This document shows positions 17,451 through 26,295 of a DNA stretch of 64,000 bases, piece after piece (positions within the stretch are counted from its first letter, which is position 1; every line of letters starts with the position of its first letter). The position numbers were made by a program, and so were the translations under genes. This stretch comes from M3007 sp046160625. Lineage in GTDB: Bacteria; Bacteroidota; Bacteroidia; Chitinophagales; Saprospiraceae. Where the stretch lies: assembly GCA_046160625.1 (NCBI GenBank), contig JBJXGZ010000030.1:1-64000 (forward strand). The letters run 5' to 3'. The notes under the pieces are model-generated. The model was given only the letters and a program-made list of their open reading frames with translations, did no database searches and had not been told where the DNA came from.

Positions 17451-17924
17451 TCATTTTGGTCTTCGTGCCGGCTTGAGTTCCCCACGATGGCAGGTAAAAC
17501 AATTAACGCCCGGTTTTTCACTCTTTAGGCCCTGAAGCTTGCGGAGCTCCGCATTGACTGTTTCGCCAAAATTCACCATTTGCCGTGCTACGTTTTTGGC
17601 CGGTTTCACATCAGAATGCCATTCATTTATTACATGACAATGATCACAACTCACCCCAAGTGCTTCACTCCATCGTTCCATGGCTATGATCAGATTTTCA
17701 GCCGGAAAACCGCCCAATACTTTCAAGTTTTTAAAAACAGAATCCACCGTTACCTGTTCGGAGCCTTTAATTTGAGCCAAAACCTGATTGGCATATTTAC
17801 TTCGGTCCGCAGTTAATGAATCTGTTGTTTTCGTAGACACATTTTCAGGTTTTGCGCTGGTTTTACAATGTACCATCAGGCAAATAAACGCCGCGATACA
17901 GCAAAAAACGACCAGTGTTTTCAT
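17451..17924 (-). CDS. Di-haem c-type cytochrome, reaction-centre-cytochrome-like lipoprotein
   Basis: A 157-residue exported electron carrier. It has two haem-binding motifs, CDHCH at 93-97 and CFTCH at 142-146. The spacing and the context ERWSEALGVSCDHCH...PGVNCFTCHRG resemble PF02276, the photosynthetic reaction-centre cytochrome family, which is also found in non-phototrophs. The N-terminus (MKTLVVFCCIAAFICLMVHC) ends in a Cys at 20 that could be a lipoprotein cleavage site. The sixth haem ligands are not obvious, although several Met residues lie nearby (M82, M116). It sits 10 nt after purN's upstream end, in the same orientation; the redox partner is unknown. Confidence 0.8.
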   Translation of the reverse strand: MKTLVVFCCIAAFICLMVHCKTSAKPENVSTKTTDSLTADRSKYANQVLAQIKGSEQVTVDSVFKNLKVLGGFPAENLIIAMERWSEALGVSCDHCHVINEWHSDVKPAKNVARQMVNFGETVNAELRKLQGLKSEKPGVNCFTCHRGELKPARRPK

Positions 17925-17959
17925 AGCAAAGAAATATTTAGGTCAAGTGTCACAAATGC

Positions 17960-19405
17960 TCATACTTGCTCCGCCATTCCATCATCAAACTCCCCTTCCC
18001 AGCGGGCCACAACCGCGGAAGCGAGACAGTTGCCGACAAGGTTGATGCAAGTCCGCCCCATGTCCATCAGCGCATCCACACCAAGAATAATAGCGATGGG
18101 CCATTCTGGTATGTTAAATTGCAGTACCGTAGCTGTCAAAATAACTAGCGAAGCCCTTGGCACGGCAGCCACCCCTTTCGAGGTAAGCAATAGTGTGGCC
18201 ATGAGAATCAACTGTTTATCCCAGGTGAAAACTTCGGTAAGCCCTGCCGCCTGAATACAAAACATGGAAGCCAGGGCAAGATAAAGTGTAGAGCCGTCGA
18301 GGTTGAAACTATATCCTGTCGGTATAACGAAAGAGACGATTTTCCGTGGCACTCCAAATTTTTCCATCGCGGTCATGGCTTGTGGCAGCGCGGCTTCTGA
18401 GCTCGCTGTGGCAAATGCCAGAGAAGCGGGTTCATAAACCGCACGCAGGAAATTTCTGATCGGAATTTTGAAGAAAAACATCACGGGTATAAACACGACG
18501 ATGATGAACACGAACAATGCCAAATACAGGGTGCCCAACAATTTAGCGAGATTAACCATTACGCCAAGGCCCTTGTCGCCGATCGTAGAAGCCAGTGCGC
18601 CACCTACCGCAAACGGCGCGAAATACATGATGATACCCACAAACTTGAACATCACTTCCGACAAAGATTCGCACCAATTAATCATCGTTTTTCGGTGGTG
18701 TTCACTCACTTGCCGAAGCCCCAGGGCAAACAAAAGGCTAAAAACCACCACTTGCAACACTGCACCTTCATAAATCATTTTGGCGGCATTTTCAGGGAAA
18801 GTGTGCAGCACAGTGTACTTCCAGTCCAGTTTGAAATCGGCTGGTTTCATCGTCACCACTTTCTCGTTGTAAAGCAGTTGTGCTTCGTTTTTCCTGGTAT
18901 CTACTTTTGCTTGCAGGTCGGTAACAGGGACGGTTATCTTTTCACTGGCATCACTTCGTTGAATACCCGCGCCCGCTTGTGTGAAATTGATGGCCAGCAA
19001 CCCAATTACCAAAGCGATTGAGGTAGCTGCCAAGAAATATGTAAAAGCTTTGATAGCGATACGCCCCATTTGCTTGCCGCTGCTTTGACCAGCAATACCG
19101 ATAACAAGGGTGGAAAATAGCAGTGGGCCAACCACAGTTTTTATAAGTCGGATAAAAATGGTGCTCAGCACATCGAAATCCTTGGCGGCTTTTCCCATGT
19201 CGAGACCTACTTCAAAGCCGACGATCATGCTGATCAATATCCAGGTAGTGAGCGAGTTGCGCGTCCAGGCGTAGGCACAAAAAGCAAGAACAGTGATCCA
19301 GCGAAAAACCATCAGCACTGTCGGGTCTACGCCAGGAAAAAGATGAATGCCCGTGGCTGCTGCCAAGGCGACAAGGGCAATTATTAGGGTGGTAGATAGT
19401 TTCAT
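17960..19405 (-). CDS. Dicarboxylate/amino acid:cation symporter (DAACS family)
   Basis: A 481-residue sodium- or proton-coupled transporter of the GltP/DctA family, with about eight membrane helices. Visible motifs are FATASSEAALPQAMTAMEKFG (serine-rich re-entrant loop), VIPTGYSFNLDGSTLYL (the NLDGS substrate/cation site, close to the usual NMDGT), and GVDALMDMGRTCINLVGNCLAS at the C-terminal binding helix. A charged insertion of about 60 residues after helix 3 or 4 (QRSDASEKITV...) is longer than in E. coli GltP. Substrate (glutamate, aspartate or C4-dicarboxylate) cannot be decided. Confidence 0.9.
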   Translation of the reverse strand: MKLSTTLIIALVALAAATGIHLFPGVDPTVLMVFRWITVLAFCAYAWTRNSLTTWILISMIVGFEVGLDMGKAAKDFDVLSTIFIRLIKTVVGPLLFSTLVIGIAGQSSGKQMGRIAIKAFTYFLAATSIALVIGLLAINFTQAGAGIQRSDASEKITVPVTDLQAKVDTRKNEAQLLYNEKVVTMKPADFKLDWKYTVLHTFPENAAKMIYEGAVLQVVVFSLLFALGLRQVSEHHRKTMINWCESLSEVMFKFVGIIMYFAPFAVGGALASTIGDKGLGVMVNLAKLLGTLYLALFVFIIVVFIPVMFFFKIPIRNFLRAVYEPASLAFATASSEAALPQAMTAMEKFGVPRKIVSFVIPTGYSFNLDGSTLYLALASMFCIQAAGLTEVFTWDKQLILMATLLLTSKGVAAVPRASLVILTATVLQFNIPEWPIAIILGVDALMDMGRTCINLVGNCLASAVVARWEGEFDDGMAEQV

Positions 19406-19548
19406 GTAAAGTGAGACGTTGGAAATTGGATGTTAGACGCTGGACCTTGGATGATGGACAACGTCCATTGTCTAATGTCCAAAGTCAATTTAAGGCGACA
19501 ATGTACGAAGGGCATGAATAACGGCAAGTTACAGTTGACGCGCTTGCC

Positions 19549-19556
19549 TACTTTTG
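19549..19556 (+). promoter_or_regulatory. Candidate -7 element of lpxH
   Basis: TACTTTTG (TAnnTTTG) ends 4 nt before the GTG start at 19561, pointing to a leaderless transcript and supporting the GTG. The sequence upstream (19430-19490) contains a small tggac/gtcca hairpin. Confidence 0.45.
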
Positions 19557-19560
19557 CGTC

Positions 19561-20361
19561 GTGAATACAAGACGCAAAAAAACTTTTTTCGCTTCCGACT
19601 TCCATCTTGGGATAGATGCCCGGCTGACGAGCGCTGAACGCGAACGCCAGTTGTGCCGTTGGTTCGATTCGATTGCACCCGAAGCGGAGGCGATCTATAT
19701 CGTCGGTGATATATTCGATTTTTGGTTCGAATACGATTCCGTTATTCCCAAGGGATTTAGCCGTCTATTGGGCAAATTGGCCCAGCTGCGCGACGCAGGC
19801 ATTACCATTTATGTATTCACTGGCAACCATGATTTGTGGATGTTCGGCTACTTTGAGCAGGAGTTTGGCATTCCTGTTTATCGGAAGCCTATTGAACGCG
19901 AAATTCACGGCAAAACTTTTTTGATTGGTCACGGCGATGGGCTTGGTCCCGGCGATATGGGTTATAAAAGAATGAAAAAAGTTTTCGTGCATCCTTTTAG
20001 TCAATGGCTTTTTGGTTGGATTCACCCCAATCTCGGTATCCGAATTGCCAATTTTTCTTCTCAAAAAAGTCGTACTGCTACCCCGCCCGAAGAACGTGCC
20101 TGGCTTGGAGAAGAGAAAGAATGGCTGCTCCAATATTGCAATCGAAAAGTCGAACTCGGCACAGCACCCGATTACTTCGTGTTCGGGCACCGGCATCTTC
20201 CTATAGATTGGCTGTTGAAAAACGGACGCAGCCGCTACCTCAACCTAGGCGAATGGCTTCACCATTGCTCTTACGCAGTGTTTGACGGAGAGACTATGGA
20301 GATTCGATTTTTTGAGAATAGTTCAGGAGAGGTAACAGGGGGCAGCAGCAGTGGGCAGTAG
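19561..20361 (+). CDS. lpxH: UDP-2,3-diacylglucosamine diphosphatase
   Basis: Hydrolyses UDP-2,3-diacylglucosamine to lipid X in lipid A synthesis, at the inner membrane surface. The 266-residue calcineurin-like phosphoesterase shows every metal motif: DFHLG, GDIFDFWFEYD, GNHDLW, IGHGDGLGPGD and FGHRHLP. It starts with GTG, followed by a basic/aromatic stretch (NTRRKKTFFASDFHLG). There is no ATG between the candidate promoter and the first motif, so GTG is used. The C-terminal residues (TGGSSSGQ) are encoded by the left arm of the following hairpin. Some Bacteroidota homologues are annotated only as UDP-2,3-diacylglucosamine diphosphatase-like. Confidence 0.9.
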   Translation: MNTRRKKTFFASDFHLGIDARLTSAERERQLCRWFDSIAPEAEAIYIVGDIFDFWFEYDSVIPKGFSRLLGKLAQLRDAGITIYVFTGNHDLWMFGYFEQEFGIPVYRKPIEREIHGKTFLIGHGDGLGPGDMGYKRMKKVFVHPFSQWLFGWIHPNLGIRIANFSSQKSRTATPPEERAWLGEEKEWLLQYCNRKVELGTAPDYFVFGHRHLPIDWLLKNGRSRYLNLGEWLHHCSYAVFDGETMEIRFFENSSGEVTGGSSSGQ

Positions 20362-20410
20362 GCAGGCCAGCCGATCTTGGGTTGCCTGCCTACTGCCACT
20401 GCCCACTGCT
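20343..20410. terminator. GC-rich hairpin between convergent lpxH and hydrolase genes
   Basis: The core GGCAGTAGGCAGGC pairs with GCCTGCCTACTGCC. The stem is extended on both sides (AGCAGTG / GCCCACTGCT) past a 3-nt bulge. The lpxH stop codon lies inside it. Confidence 0.65.
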
Positions 20411-21203
20411 ACTGTACAATTGCCGCTGCCAACTGTTTCCCCACTATTCGATGGCCTTCATTTTTCAATACGATAAAGCGAACATTTGGAAGATTCCCGT
20501 AAAGTTTTTTCAATGATTTTTTATCCACCAACGTATCATCGGCTCCAAGGTAGACCTCCGTTGGAAGCCCCGTTTCTTGCAAAATTTTGGGTATTTCAAG
20601 GCGAAGGACTTTAAACATATCCATTGAAAACCAGCAGCCAAAGAGGCGCTGAATCCGTTTGGGACGGTTCAAATTGTTGGTTATAAATTTATACGTGAAC
20701 GCCGGAACAAGGCCCCAATTTCTACCCAAATCAGCCATTGAGGCAAGCCAGGCGGGGTATCTGAGCATTCGGAAAAGGACGCGCCGAACCCACATGGGCG
20801 TTCGCTCTGCCGCATCCATACCTTTTGTATTCACGCCATCTGGAGAGAGCAAGTATATGTGGTCGAGTATTGGGGAAAGTTCCGGCAACATCGCCTGGGC
20901 CAGGCGCGCGCCAAAGCTGAAGCCCATGAGGGAGCACCTGGTTCTCCCTTCGCTTTCAAGCACTTGTGCTATGATTCGGAGTAAATCTCCTTTTGAAAAA
21001 TCTCTTTCGTTCCACTCCGTTTGCCCATGAAATGGCAAATCAATCGCCACAATGGTGAACCGCTCGGCCAGTGCTTTTTCCAACACTGCGAACATCCGCG
21101 CACGGTCAGAGAAGCCGTGCAACGCAACGAGCAATTGGGCTCCATGTCCAAACTTTAATGCATGGACACGCCCATGAGGAGTTTCAAAAAATCGTGATTC
21201 CAT
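20409..21203 (-). CDS. Alpha/beta hydrolase
   Basis: A 264-residue cytoplasmic alpha/beta-hydrolase. Motifs: LLVALHGFSDRARMF (oxyanion loop), AIDLPFHGQTEW, the nucleophile elbow GFSFGAR with Ser96, a putative acid in YLGADDTLVDKKS and His in KNEGHRIVGK near the end. No signal peptide. The gap to the upstream ABC permease gene is only 35 nt, so the two may be co-transcribed. Substrate is unknown; members of this group include carboxylesterases and haloalkane-type enzymes. Confidence 0.8.
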   Translation of the reverse strand: MESRFFETPHGRVHALKFGHGAQLLVALHGFSDRARMFAVLEKALAERFTIVAIDLPFHGQTEWNERDFSKGDLLRIIAQVLESEGRTRCSLMGFSFGARLAQAMLPELSPILDHIYLLSPDGVNTKGMDAAERTPMWVRRVLFRMLRYPAWLASMADLGRNWGLVPAFTYKFITNNLNRPKRIQRLFGCWFSMDMFKVLRLEIPKILQETGLPTEVYLGADDTLVDKKSLKKLYGNLPNVRFIVLKNEGHRIVGKQLAAAIVQ

Positions 21204-21238
21204 ACCAAATATCTAAATATCCAAATATCCAACCCCCA

Positions 21239-22471
21239 CTACTTCTCACTCATTTTTTCCCCTAAAGCATTGAAAGCCAGCACCGTAAAACAAATCAGCA
21301 AACCCGGCGGCATCATCACCCACCAGGATTTTACAGGATTGGTTTGCGCATTGTCTCTCGCCAACAAACTCCCCCAGGAAACGCCTTTTAGCCCGGTGCC
21401 TCCAAAGCCCAGGAATGACAGTGATGCCTCCAAAAGCACCGCCCCGGCAACCCCGAACGCTAGGGCTACCATTAATGGGCGCATCGCGTTGGGCAAAGCG
21501 TGACGCAGCAAAATGCGCCAGTTGGGAAGCCCTAATCCCCGGGCTGCGGTTACAAAATCCAGTTCACGCACCCGCAACAGTTCGGCACGCACAAAACGCG
21601 CCACTCCGGTCCAAGCCATCGCCCCAATAAGGGCTATAAGTAGCCAAATAGAATCGTTTTGTCTTTGCAATAGCACAGAAAGAGAGATTATTACGATCAT
21701 TCTTGGCAGGGCATTTATCACCTCTGCCATACGCATGATCGCTAGGTCTGCAGGCAGTAGTACCGGTTTTGAAAAAAAAGGTAGATAAGCAAGCACCCGT
21801 CCTAAAACATTGAATACCACGATAATTCCAAAAAAAATACCCAAACTTACCCACCAGGCTGTCGAAGTTTCGGCCACAGAAAGTTCATATTGACGGAGAA
21901 TAAATGCGCAAAAAAAAGCCACGGGGATGCCCAATAAAGTAAGCCAAAGTCGGCCACGGCGCACCCGTAAACGCTCGTCGCCAAAATAGCCAGCCACGGT
22001 GCCGAGTGTCAGGCCGATGAGCAAGGCCATGCCCATTGCCATACCCCCGGTGAGTAGCGCAACGCGAGCGCCTGAGACTAGGGTTGCGGCCACATCGCGT
22101 CCATCGGAATCCGTGCCGAGCCAATGCTGGAATCGTGGCGCCAGACCGGGTTGTACGGCGCCGGGCGGCAAAAGGCCAGAAATATGTCGCGTTGAATATT
22201 CGCCTGGCGAAAATGGAATGGGCGCAAAAACTGGCGGTTTATCGTAATTGGAAAAGTCTTTCCAAGCTTCATACTGCGATTTTTCCGCTAAGGCGTTTAG
22301 CGCAGGTGAGTCAAACCTGGCATTGGGATCTACAAAAACGGATCGAAGCCCCGGCCAATATGCCTCCCCTCCAATGCGGCAATACAAAGGCCTGCCGTTC
22401 GCAATGACATCGCGGAAAACGGTCAAAAAAAGTAGAAAGCCGAGAAACAAAAGCGAGGCTTTTTTTGACAT
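21239..22471 (-). CDS. DppC/OppC-type ABC transporter permease
   Basis: Inner-membrane permease of a peptide/nickel-type ABC importer, 410 residues. After the first membrane helix comes a long extracytoplasmic loop (about residues 20-125; contains RHISGLLPPG and FQHWLGTDSDGRDV). The remaining helices then follow, with the EAA loop RVRELDFVTAARGLGLPNWRILLRHALPNA that docks the ATPase. FGGTGLKGVSWGSLLARDN near the end is typical of DppC. The ATG at 22471 follows a TATTTTTG element; a longer frame would run into a palindromic repeat. No DppB, ATPase or binding protein lies in the neighbourhood, so partners must be encoded elsewhere. Confidence 0.88.
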   Translation of the reverse strand: MSKKASLLFLGFLLFLTVFRDVIANGRPLYCRIGGEAYWPGLRSVFVDPNARFDSPALNALAEKSQYEAWKDFSNYDKPPVFAPIPFSPGEYSTRHISGLLPPGAVQPGLAPRFQHWLGTDSDGRDVAATLVSGARVALLTGGMAMGMALLIGLTLGTVAGYFGDERLRVRRGRLWLTLLGIPVAFFCAFILRQYELSVAETSTAWWVSLGIFFGIIVVFNVLGRVLAYLPFFSKPVLLPADLAIMRMAEVINALPRMIVIISLSVLLQRQNDSIWLLIALIGAMAWTGVARFVRAELLRVRELDFVTAARGLGLPNWRILLRHALPNAMRPLMVALAFGVAGAVLLEASLSFLGFGGTGLKGVSWGSLLARDNAQTNPVKSWWVMMPPGLLICFTVLAFNALGEKMSEK

Positions 22472-22482
22472 AAGTAACCGAG

Positions 22483-22490
22483 CAAAAATA
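22483..22490 (-). promoter_or_regulatory. Candidate -7 element of the ABC permease gene
   Basis: The minus strand reads TATTTTTG. It lies 11 nt before the ATG at 22471 and supports that start over longer ones. Confidence 0.45.
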
Positions 22491-22494
22491 AATT

Positions 22495-22600
22495 TATTAA
22501 ACACATAGTCACAATAGGACACATAGTTCTGGTATTCACCACTATGTGTCCTATTGTGACTATGTGTTTAATATAAACTAAGTGCGTTCATTTACTTGGT
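22495..22600. repeat. Dispersed palindromic element, copy B (33-bp perfect arms)
   Basis: Arms 22495-22527 and 22541-22573 pair without mismatch around a 13-nt loop. Arm core ACACATAGTCACAATAGGAC differs by one base from copy A at 9081-9100, and loop and right flank are also conserved between the two copies. Confidence 0.9.
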
Positions 22601-22612
22601 TGTTCAATATCA

Positions 22613-23500
22613 TCACGGAAACACGATCTGAAACTCCTTTGACAAAGTTTGGGCCGTTTCAATATTTCGGGCAAACCCTAACACAAAGCCGCCGCCGCCC
22701 GCACCACATATTTTCAAGACAAAATCTTGACGGTCAAGACTATTTTCCCAAAAACTGTGCAGTGTTTTCGGAATCATGGGAGCGAAATTTTCAAATTGAA
22801 AAGCGGAAATTAGGCGCAAATTAGGCCAAAATAATTCGGCATTGGCAGAAAGCCATGCACGTATAACATGCTCATGGGCGGGCAAGTATTCCCTGGACAG
22901 CTTTTGCGCAAACACCGGCTCCTGATTTTGCTCCAAAAACCACTCCACCAGAGGCCCGGTCCGGCGCGGCAACTGGGAATCCAGCAAGAAAACCGTTGGC
23001 TTGTTGGTTTCCCAGTTTTGGGGAGAGACACGAGTTACCTCGGTTTTGTTTTGGATCAAAATCGGGGTCGCGACATAACTTGTCAGCGGGTCAATGCCAG
23101 AGCTATTGCCGTGGAAAAAACTTTCCATTCGGGCAAAAATGCTTTTCAACTCGGTCAAGTCTTCGGTTTTCCCGCTGGCGAATCGCTCGTAAATTGCGGC
23201 GCATAAGGCTCCCGAGCTGCCAAGTCCATAGCCTGTGGGAATGTTGGAGTGAAACAAAAGGCCATCCTTCAATTCACTTGCAAAGCGTTCTGTATCAATA
23301 ATCTCTAGTGATTCCAAGGCTTCACTTTGGGCAAATTGCAACAAACGCTGGTGGTGTCGGTCACGTTGTTCGCTCCACGCCCATTGTCCCCCAAATGCCG
23401 CAACAGGAACAGCCAGCGCACTTGCTCCAAGGAGCAGCACGTGTTCGCCGAACAAGAGGAGTTTGGCTGAAAAGTTTCGAGCATTGAGCGCAGGAATCAC
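22613..23500 (-). CDS. GHMP kinase, probable mevalonate kinase-like enzyme
   Basis: A roughly 295-residue sugar/isoprenoid kinase of the GHMP fold. It starts with FSAKLLLFGEHVLLLGASALAVPV, which corresponds to the KxxLFGEH N-terminal motif of mevalonate kinases. The ATP loop is IPTGYGLGSSGALCAA, and the third motif near the C-terminus is KICGAGGGGFVLGFA. Bacteroidota use such a protein in the mevalonate route or in related phosphorylation; the precise substrate is not proven here. No ATG lies near the motif: I use a GTG at 23500 (VIPALNARNFSAK), while a TTG at 23569 would read through repeat-like sequence. Start confidence is low. Confidence 0.78.
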   Translation of the reverse strand: MIPALNARNFSAKLLLFGEHVLLLGASALAVPVAAFGGQWAWSEQRDRHHQRLLQFAQSEALESLEIIDTERFASELKDGLLFHSNIPTGYGLGSSGALCAAIYERFASGKTEDLTELKSIFARMESFFHGNSSGIDPLTSYVATPILIQNKTEVTRVSPQNWETNKPTVFLLDSQLPRRTGPLVEWFLEQNQEPVFAQKLSREYLPAHEHVIRAWLSANAELFWPNLRLISAFQFENFAPMIPKTLHSFWENSLDRQDFVLKICGAGGGGFVLGFARNIETAQTLSKEFQIVFP

Positions 23501-23631
23501 AGATCGCGAAGGTATAGACGATTGATTCAATTTTTGAAGATTGAACCGATTGATTCGATTGAAAACCAACGCCTTGCAAGATAATTTCGTTCAAAATCAC
23601 TTGGCATGGACGAAACGCTGCGCTCGCCAAA

Positions 23632-25977
23632 TCAACGTATCACCACTTTGGTGGCAACATTGCCCCATTTCAAAAAATAAAGCCCGCTTGGCCAATCAGC
23701 AACCTGAATGGTTTGCAAAGGCAGGGCTTCCATTTCCAAAACAGTGCGGCCAGTAGCATCCGTGGCAATAACGCGGCCTTCTATATTTCCCCCTAAAAGT
23801 TTGACATTCAATACTTCGCGAGCAGGGTTTGGCGCAACCGAAATTTCATTGCCGGCCAAATCGGCTGGCTCGAACGTGGCAACCGTGCCATTAAATACCC
23901 CAAAAGTAGGCTCCTGAATCACAAAGGGGCCGGTTCCGTTGGGCACGCGGGCATAGCCCATATCGGTGGTTTGTTGATCGAAAATGACGTTGTCCAGGAA
24001 ATAACCCTGCGTATCCACAAGGCTCAGAGTTTCTCCGGAAGCTGAAAGTTTGAAACTGGTGTGAAGCGGCCCTTGTGAACCGTCTTCATCAGCCCAAATA
24101 ATCAGGTAGCCATGGGCTGGGATGCTGATCCCCGCAGGGAATTCCCATTTCCGAAGGTTGGCGGGATTGTCAGAAAGTGCATACCCTGAAAGGTCCACAT
24201 CCTGGTCGCTCAGGTTGTATAGTTCGATCCAATCTTCGAATTCGCCGTCTTCATCAGCGGCTGTGCTGGTGTTTGAGGCCATGATTTCATTGATAACCAC
24301 CGGAGGATTTTCGATCCAAGCCGCGCCAACGTTGTAGTAAAACACATCGTGTTCTGCGCCGACCGGGAGGTAAGCCACGGTTTTTGCGGTGTTGTTGGCC
24401 GCTGCTTCCAGATAGAATCGAACCAAGGTTCCGGTAGAAAAGCCTGGGATTTGCCCGCCAAAAACTCCATCGTTGGCTGCGCCATCCTGATGTTGGCCAT
24501 CATCGTACATCGTGGTTTTCGAAAAATTGCCGTACACCGCAGGGCAGTAGAAAAGCGATACACCCGAAATTCCATTCACTGAGCTTATTGAAGCCGTGAC
24601 TGCAACTGTTTCGTCAGCAGATGGGTCAGCCCAAATGCCATTTGGGCTTTCCATGCTTGGGTTGCTGATGACGGGGGGGAGTACATTCATCTCCGCATTA
24701 TTCAGCAGTGTGTTGCGGTGGTTTTGCACGAAATTTTTTATCACTGTCTTCTCTGTTCCGTAATTGGCGTAGGAGTACAGTTTTTTAGTATCTGCTTGTA
24801 CCGCGGCGTTTATCAGTGCATCGTATTGGTCAATAAGCGCATTGAACTCGGTGGTATTCATTTCATCGGCCACGAGGGTGCGGAAGTGGGCGAGATAGCG
24901 CTGGCGGATGCTTGGCACAGCCAAAAGCCGGTTGAGCAGGGGATAATTCACCTTTGGTTCATTATAGAAAACACCCCAGTTTACGGCATTGGTTTTCATT
25001 ACGGAGTTGCCGTCAAATTCGAGTGGGGTCATGCGTTGTGTCTCGGGATCCCAGTAAAGATAATAGTCCATTTTCCCTTTAAACACATAACTGTCGTCAT
25101 CGGAAAAAGCGATTTCGGTGGCCAGGAACCACAGGGTGCGGTCCAGGTCCATCACCTCGGAAATTTCTGTCTCAAGGTTTGAAAGCGGGGTTGTGTTTAA
25201 TACTTCGCACACATTTACCAGATCGTCCCAAGGGTTGGCCTTGTTGGCTTTTTTTAGGGTATAATAGGTCTGATATGCGGCCGTATCGGCACCCAAAAAA
25301 TTGAGTGCTGCAGTGCCATCACCCCAGCTCGGGCCACCTCCTCCTCCAACCATGCCATCTGGACGGTCTGCGCGCCAACGGGTACCGTTATTGCTAAAAA
25401 ACCATTCATTCAGGTAATCTCCATTGATCTGTTGCACATTGGGGTAAATGCCCCAATTCACCCCATTGATAAACAAGCGCATAAAATTCGCCTGTGCCGC
25501 CGGAATATGCCGCCTGATTTGGTGGAGGTACGACACCTCGCGCATGAAAGAAGCATCTTGAAAAGCATTATTGAGGTTCAATGTCGAGTAGCCTTCCAAA
25601 TTTTGTCCCTCAACCACATAATCCATGGTAATGTTGAAGGATTTCTTGTCGGAATTCAGCGTTTGCGAATACGAGGTTTGGCCTTTAAAACGAACGCCTA
25701 CATTGAAAAACGTGTCGCCTTCCACCACCATGGTTGCTGGCAAATCGGTTCTGCTTTGATAGTTGTTTTTCAGCTGTTGCCAATAATCCGGCTGTGAAAA
25801 CCAAAGATGAATGTCCCTCAAGGTGCTTTCGTCATAAAACCCTGTTGAAACCCGCCCATTCGTGTAGAGAAGGTGTTCATTTTCAGCGAAATACATGGAA
25901 TTGGGGAGGTTTTGCCCAGAGAGGTTCTGGGCCACAAACAGCATCGCCAGCAAGGCGGGGATGTATACATTTTTCAT
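23632..25977 (-). CDS. Secreted CotH-kinase/lamin-tail protein with T9SS sorting domain
   Basis: A 781-residue secreted protein. The signal peptide (MKNVYIPALLAMLFVAQNLSGQ) is followed by a CotH-type atypical kinase domain to about residue 480, with GVRFKGQTSY, NLNNAFQDASFMREVSYLH, and the DDDSYVFKGKMDYYLYWDPETQRMTPLEFDGN core. A lamin-tail (LTD) domain follows (PPVVINEIMASNTST, EFEDWIELYNLSDQDVDLSGYALSD). The T9SS-type C-terminal region begins around NEISVAPNPAREVLNVKLLGG and ends VATKVVIR. The chosen ATG gives the signal peptide; the frame is open for 85 more residues upstream without one. Relatives are cell-surface proteins; whether the kinase domain phosphorylates a target is unknown. Confidence 0.9.
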   Translation of the reverse strand: MKNVYIPALLAMLFVAQNLSGQNLPNSMYFAENEHLLYTNGRVSTGFYDESTLRDIHLWFSQPDYWQQLKNNYQSRTDLPATMVVEGDTFFNVGVRFKGQTSYSQTLNSDKKSFNITMDYVVEGQNLEGYSTLNLNNAFQDASFMREVSYLHQIRRHIPAAQANFMRLFINGVNWGIYPNVQQINGDYLNEWFFSNNGTRWRADRPDGMVGGGGGPSWGDGTAALNFLGADTAAYQTYYTLKKANKANPWDDLVNVCEVLNTTPLSNLETEISEVMDLDRTLWFLATEIAFSDDDSYVFKGKMDYYLYWDPETQRMTPLEFDGNSVMKTNAVNWGVFYNEPKVNYPLLNRLLAVPSIRQRYLAHFRTLVADEMNTTEFNALIDQYDALINAAVQADTKKLYSYANYGTEKTVIKNFVQNHRNTLLNNAEMNVLPPVISNPSMESPNGIWADPSADETVAVTASISSVNGISGVSLFYCPAVYGNFSKTTMYDDGQHQDGAANDGVFGGQIPGFSTGTLVRFYLEAAANNTAKTVAYLPVGAEHDVFYYNVGAAWIENPPVVINEIMASNTSTAADEDGEFEDWIELYNLSDQDVDLSGYALSDNPANLRKWEFPAGISIPAHGYLIIWADEDGSQGPLHTSFKLSASGETLSLVDTQGYFLDNVIFDQQTTDMGYARVPNGTGPFVIQEPTFGVFNGTVATFEPADLAGNEISVAPNPAREVLNVKLLGGNIEGRVIATDATGRTVLEMEALPLQTIQVADWPSGLYFLKWGNVATKVVIR

Positions 25978-26295
25978 AGGAGAGACTTTTTGATACAGAT
26001 TTTGGCCCTTTGAAGGTTTGAGATGCCAAAGGTTTAACGGGTTTGCAGGGTTTGATTGTGCAGAACAAGACGCAAAGAAAACGAAAGTCACACAGGGAGA
26101 GCTGCGGTGTTTTGGCGAATGTGCAGTTTTGATTGCGAGAGGCAAAAATCCCCGCTCCATCGGGTGATAATCTTTGCGAACCGAGTCTTTTGGGCACGCT
26201 TTTTTGTTATTTTGCCAACTTTTAGTTGGCAATGGGTGTCCAATAGGAGATTTGATATTACATTTGCCCCTAATTGAAAATTATCCCCATATACC
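25978..26295. other. Divergent intergenic region upstream of the TIR cluster
   Basis: 318 bases without a credible gene. It contains a 21-nt hairpin TTGCCAACT-ttt-AGTTGGCAA (about 26213-26233) and a TAnnTTTG element at 26259-26266. It separates the CotH-type gene from the TIR gene and must hold both promoters. Confidence 0.6.
26259..26266 (+). promoter_or_regulatory. Candidate -7 element of the TIR operon
   Basis: TACATTTG matches TAnnTTTG and lies 29 nt before the ATG at 26296. The AGTTGGCAA hairpin sits about 30 nt further upstream and could be an operator. Confidence 0.45.
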
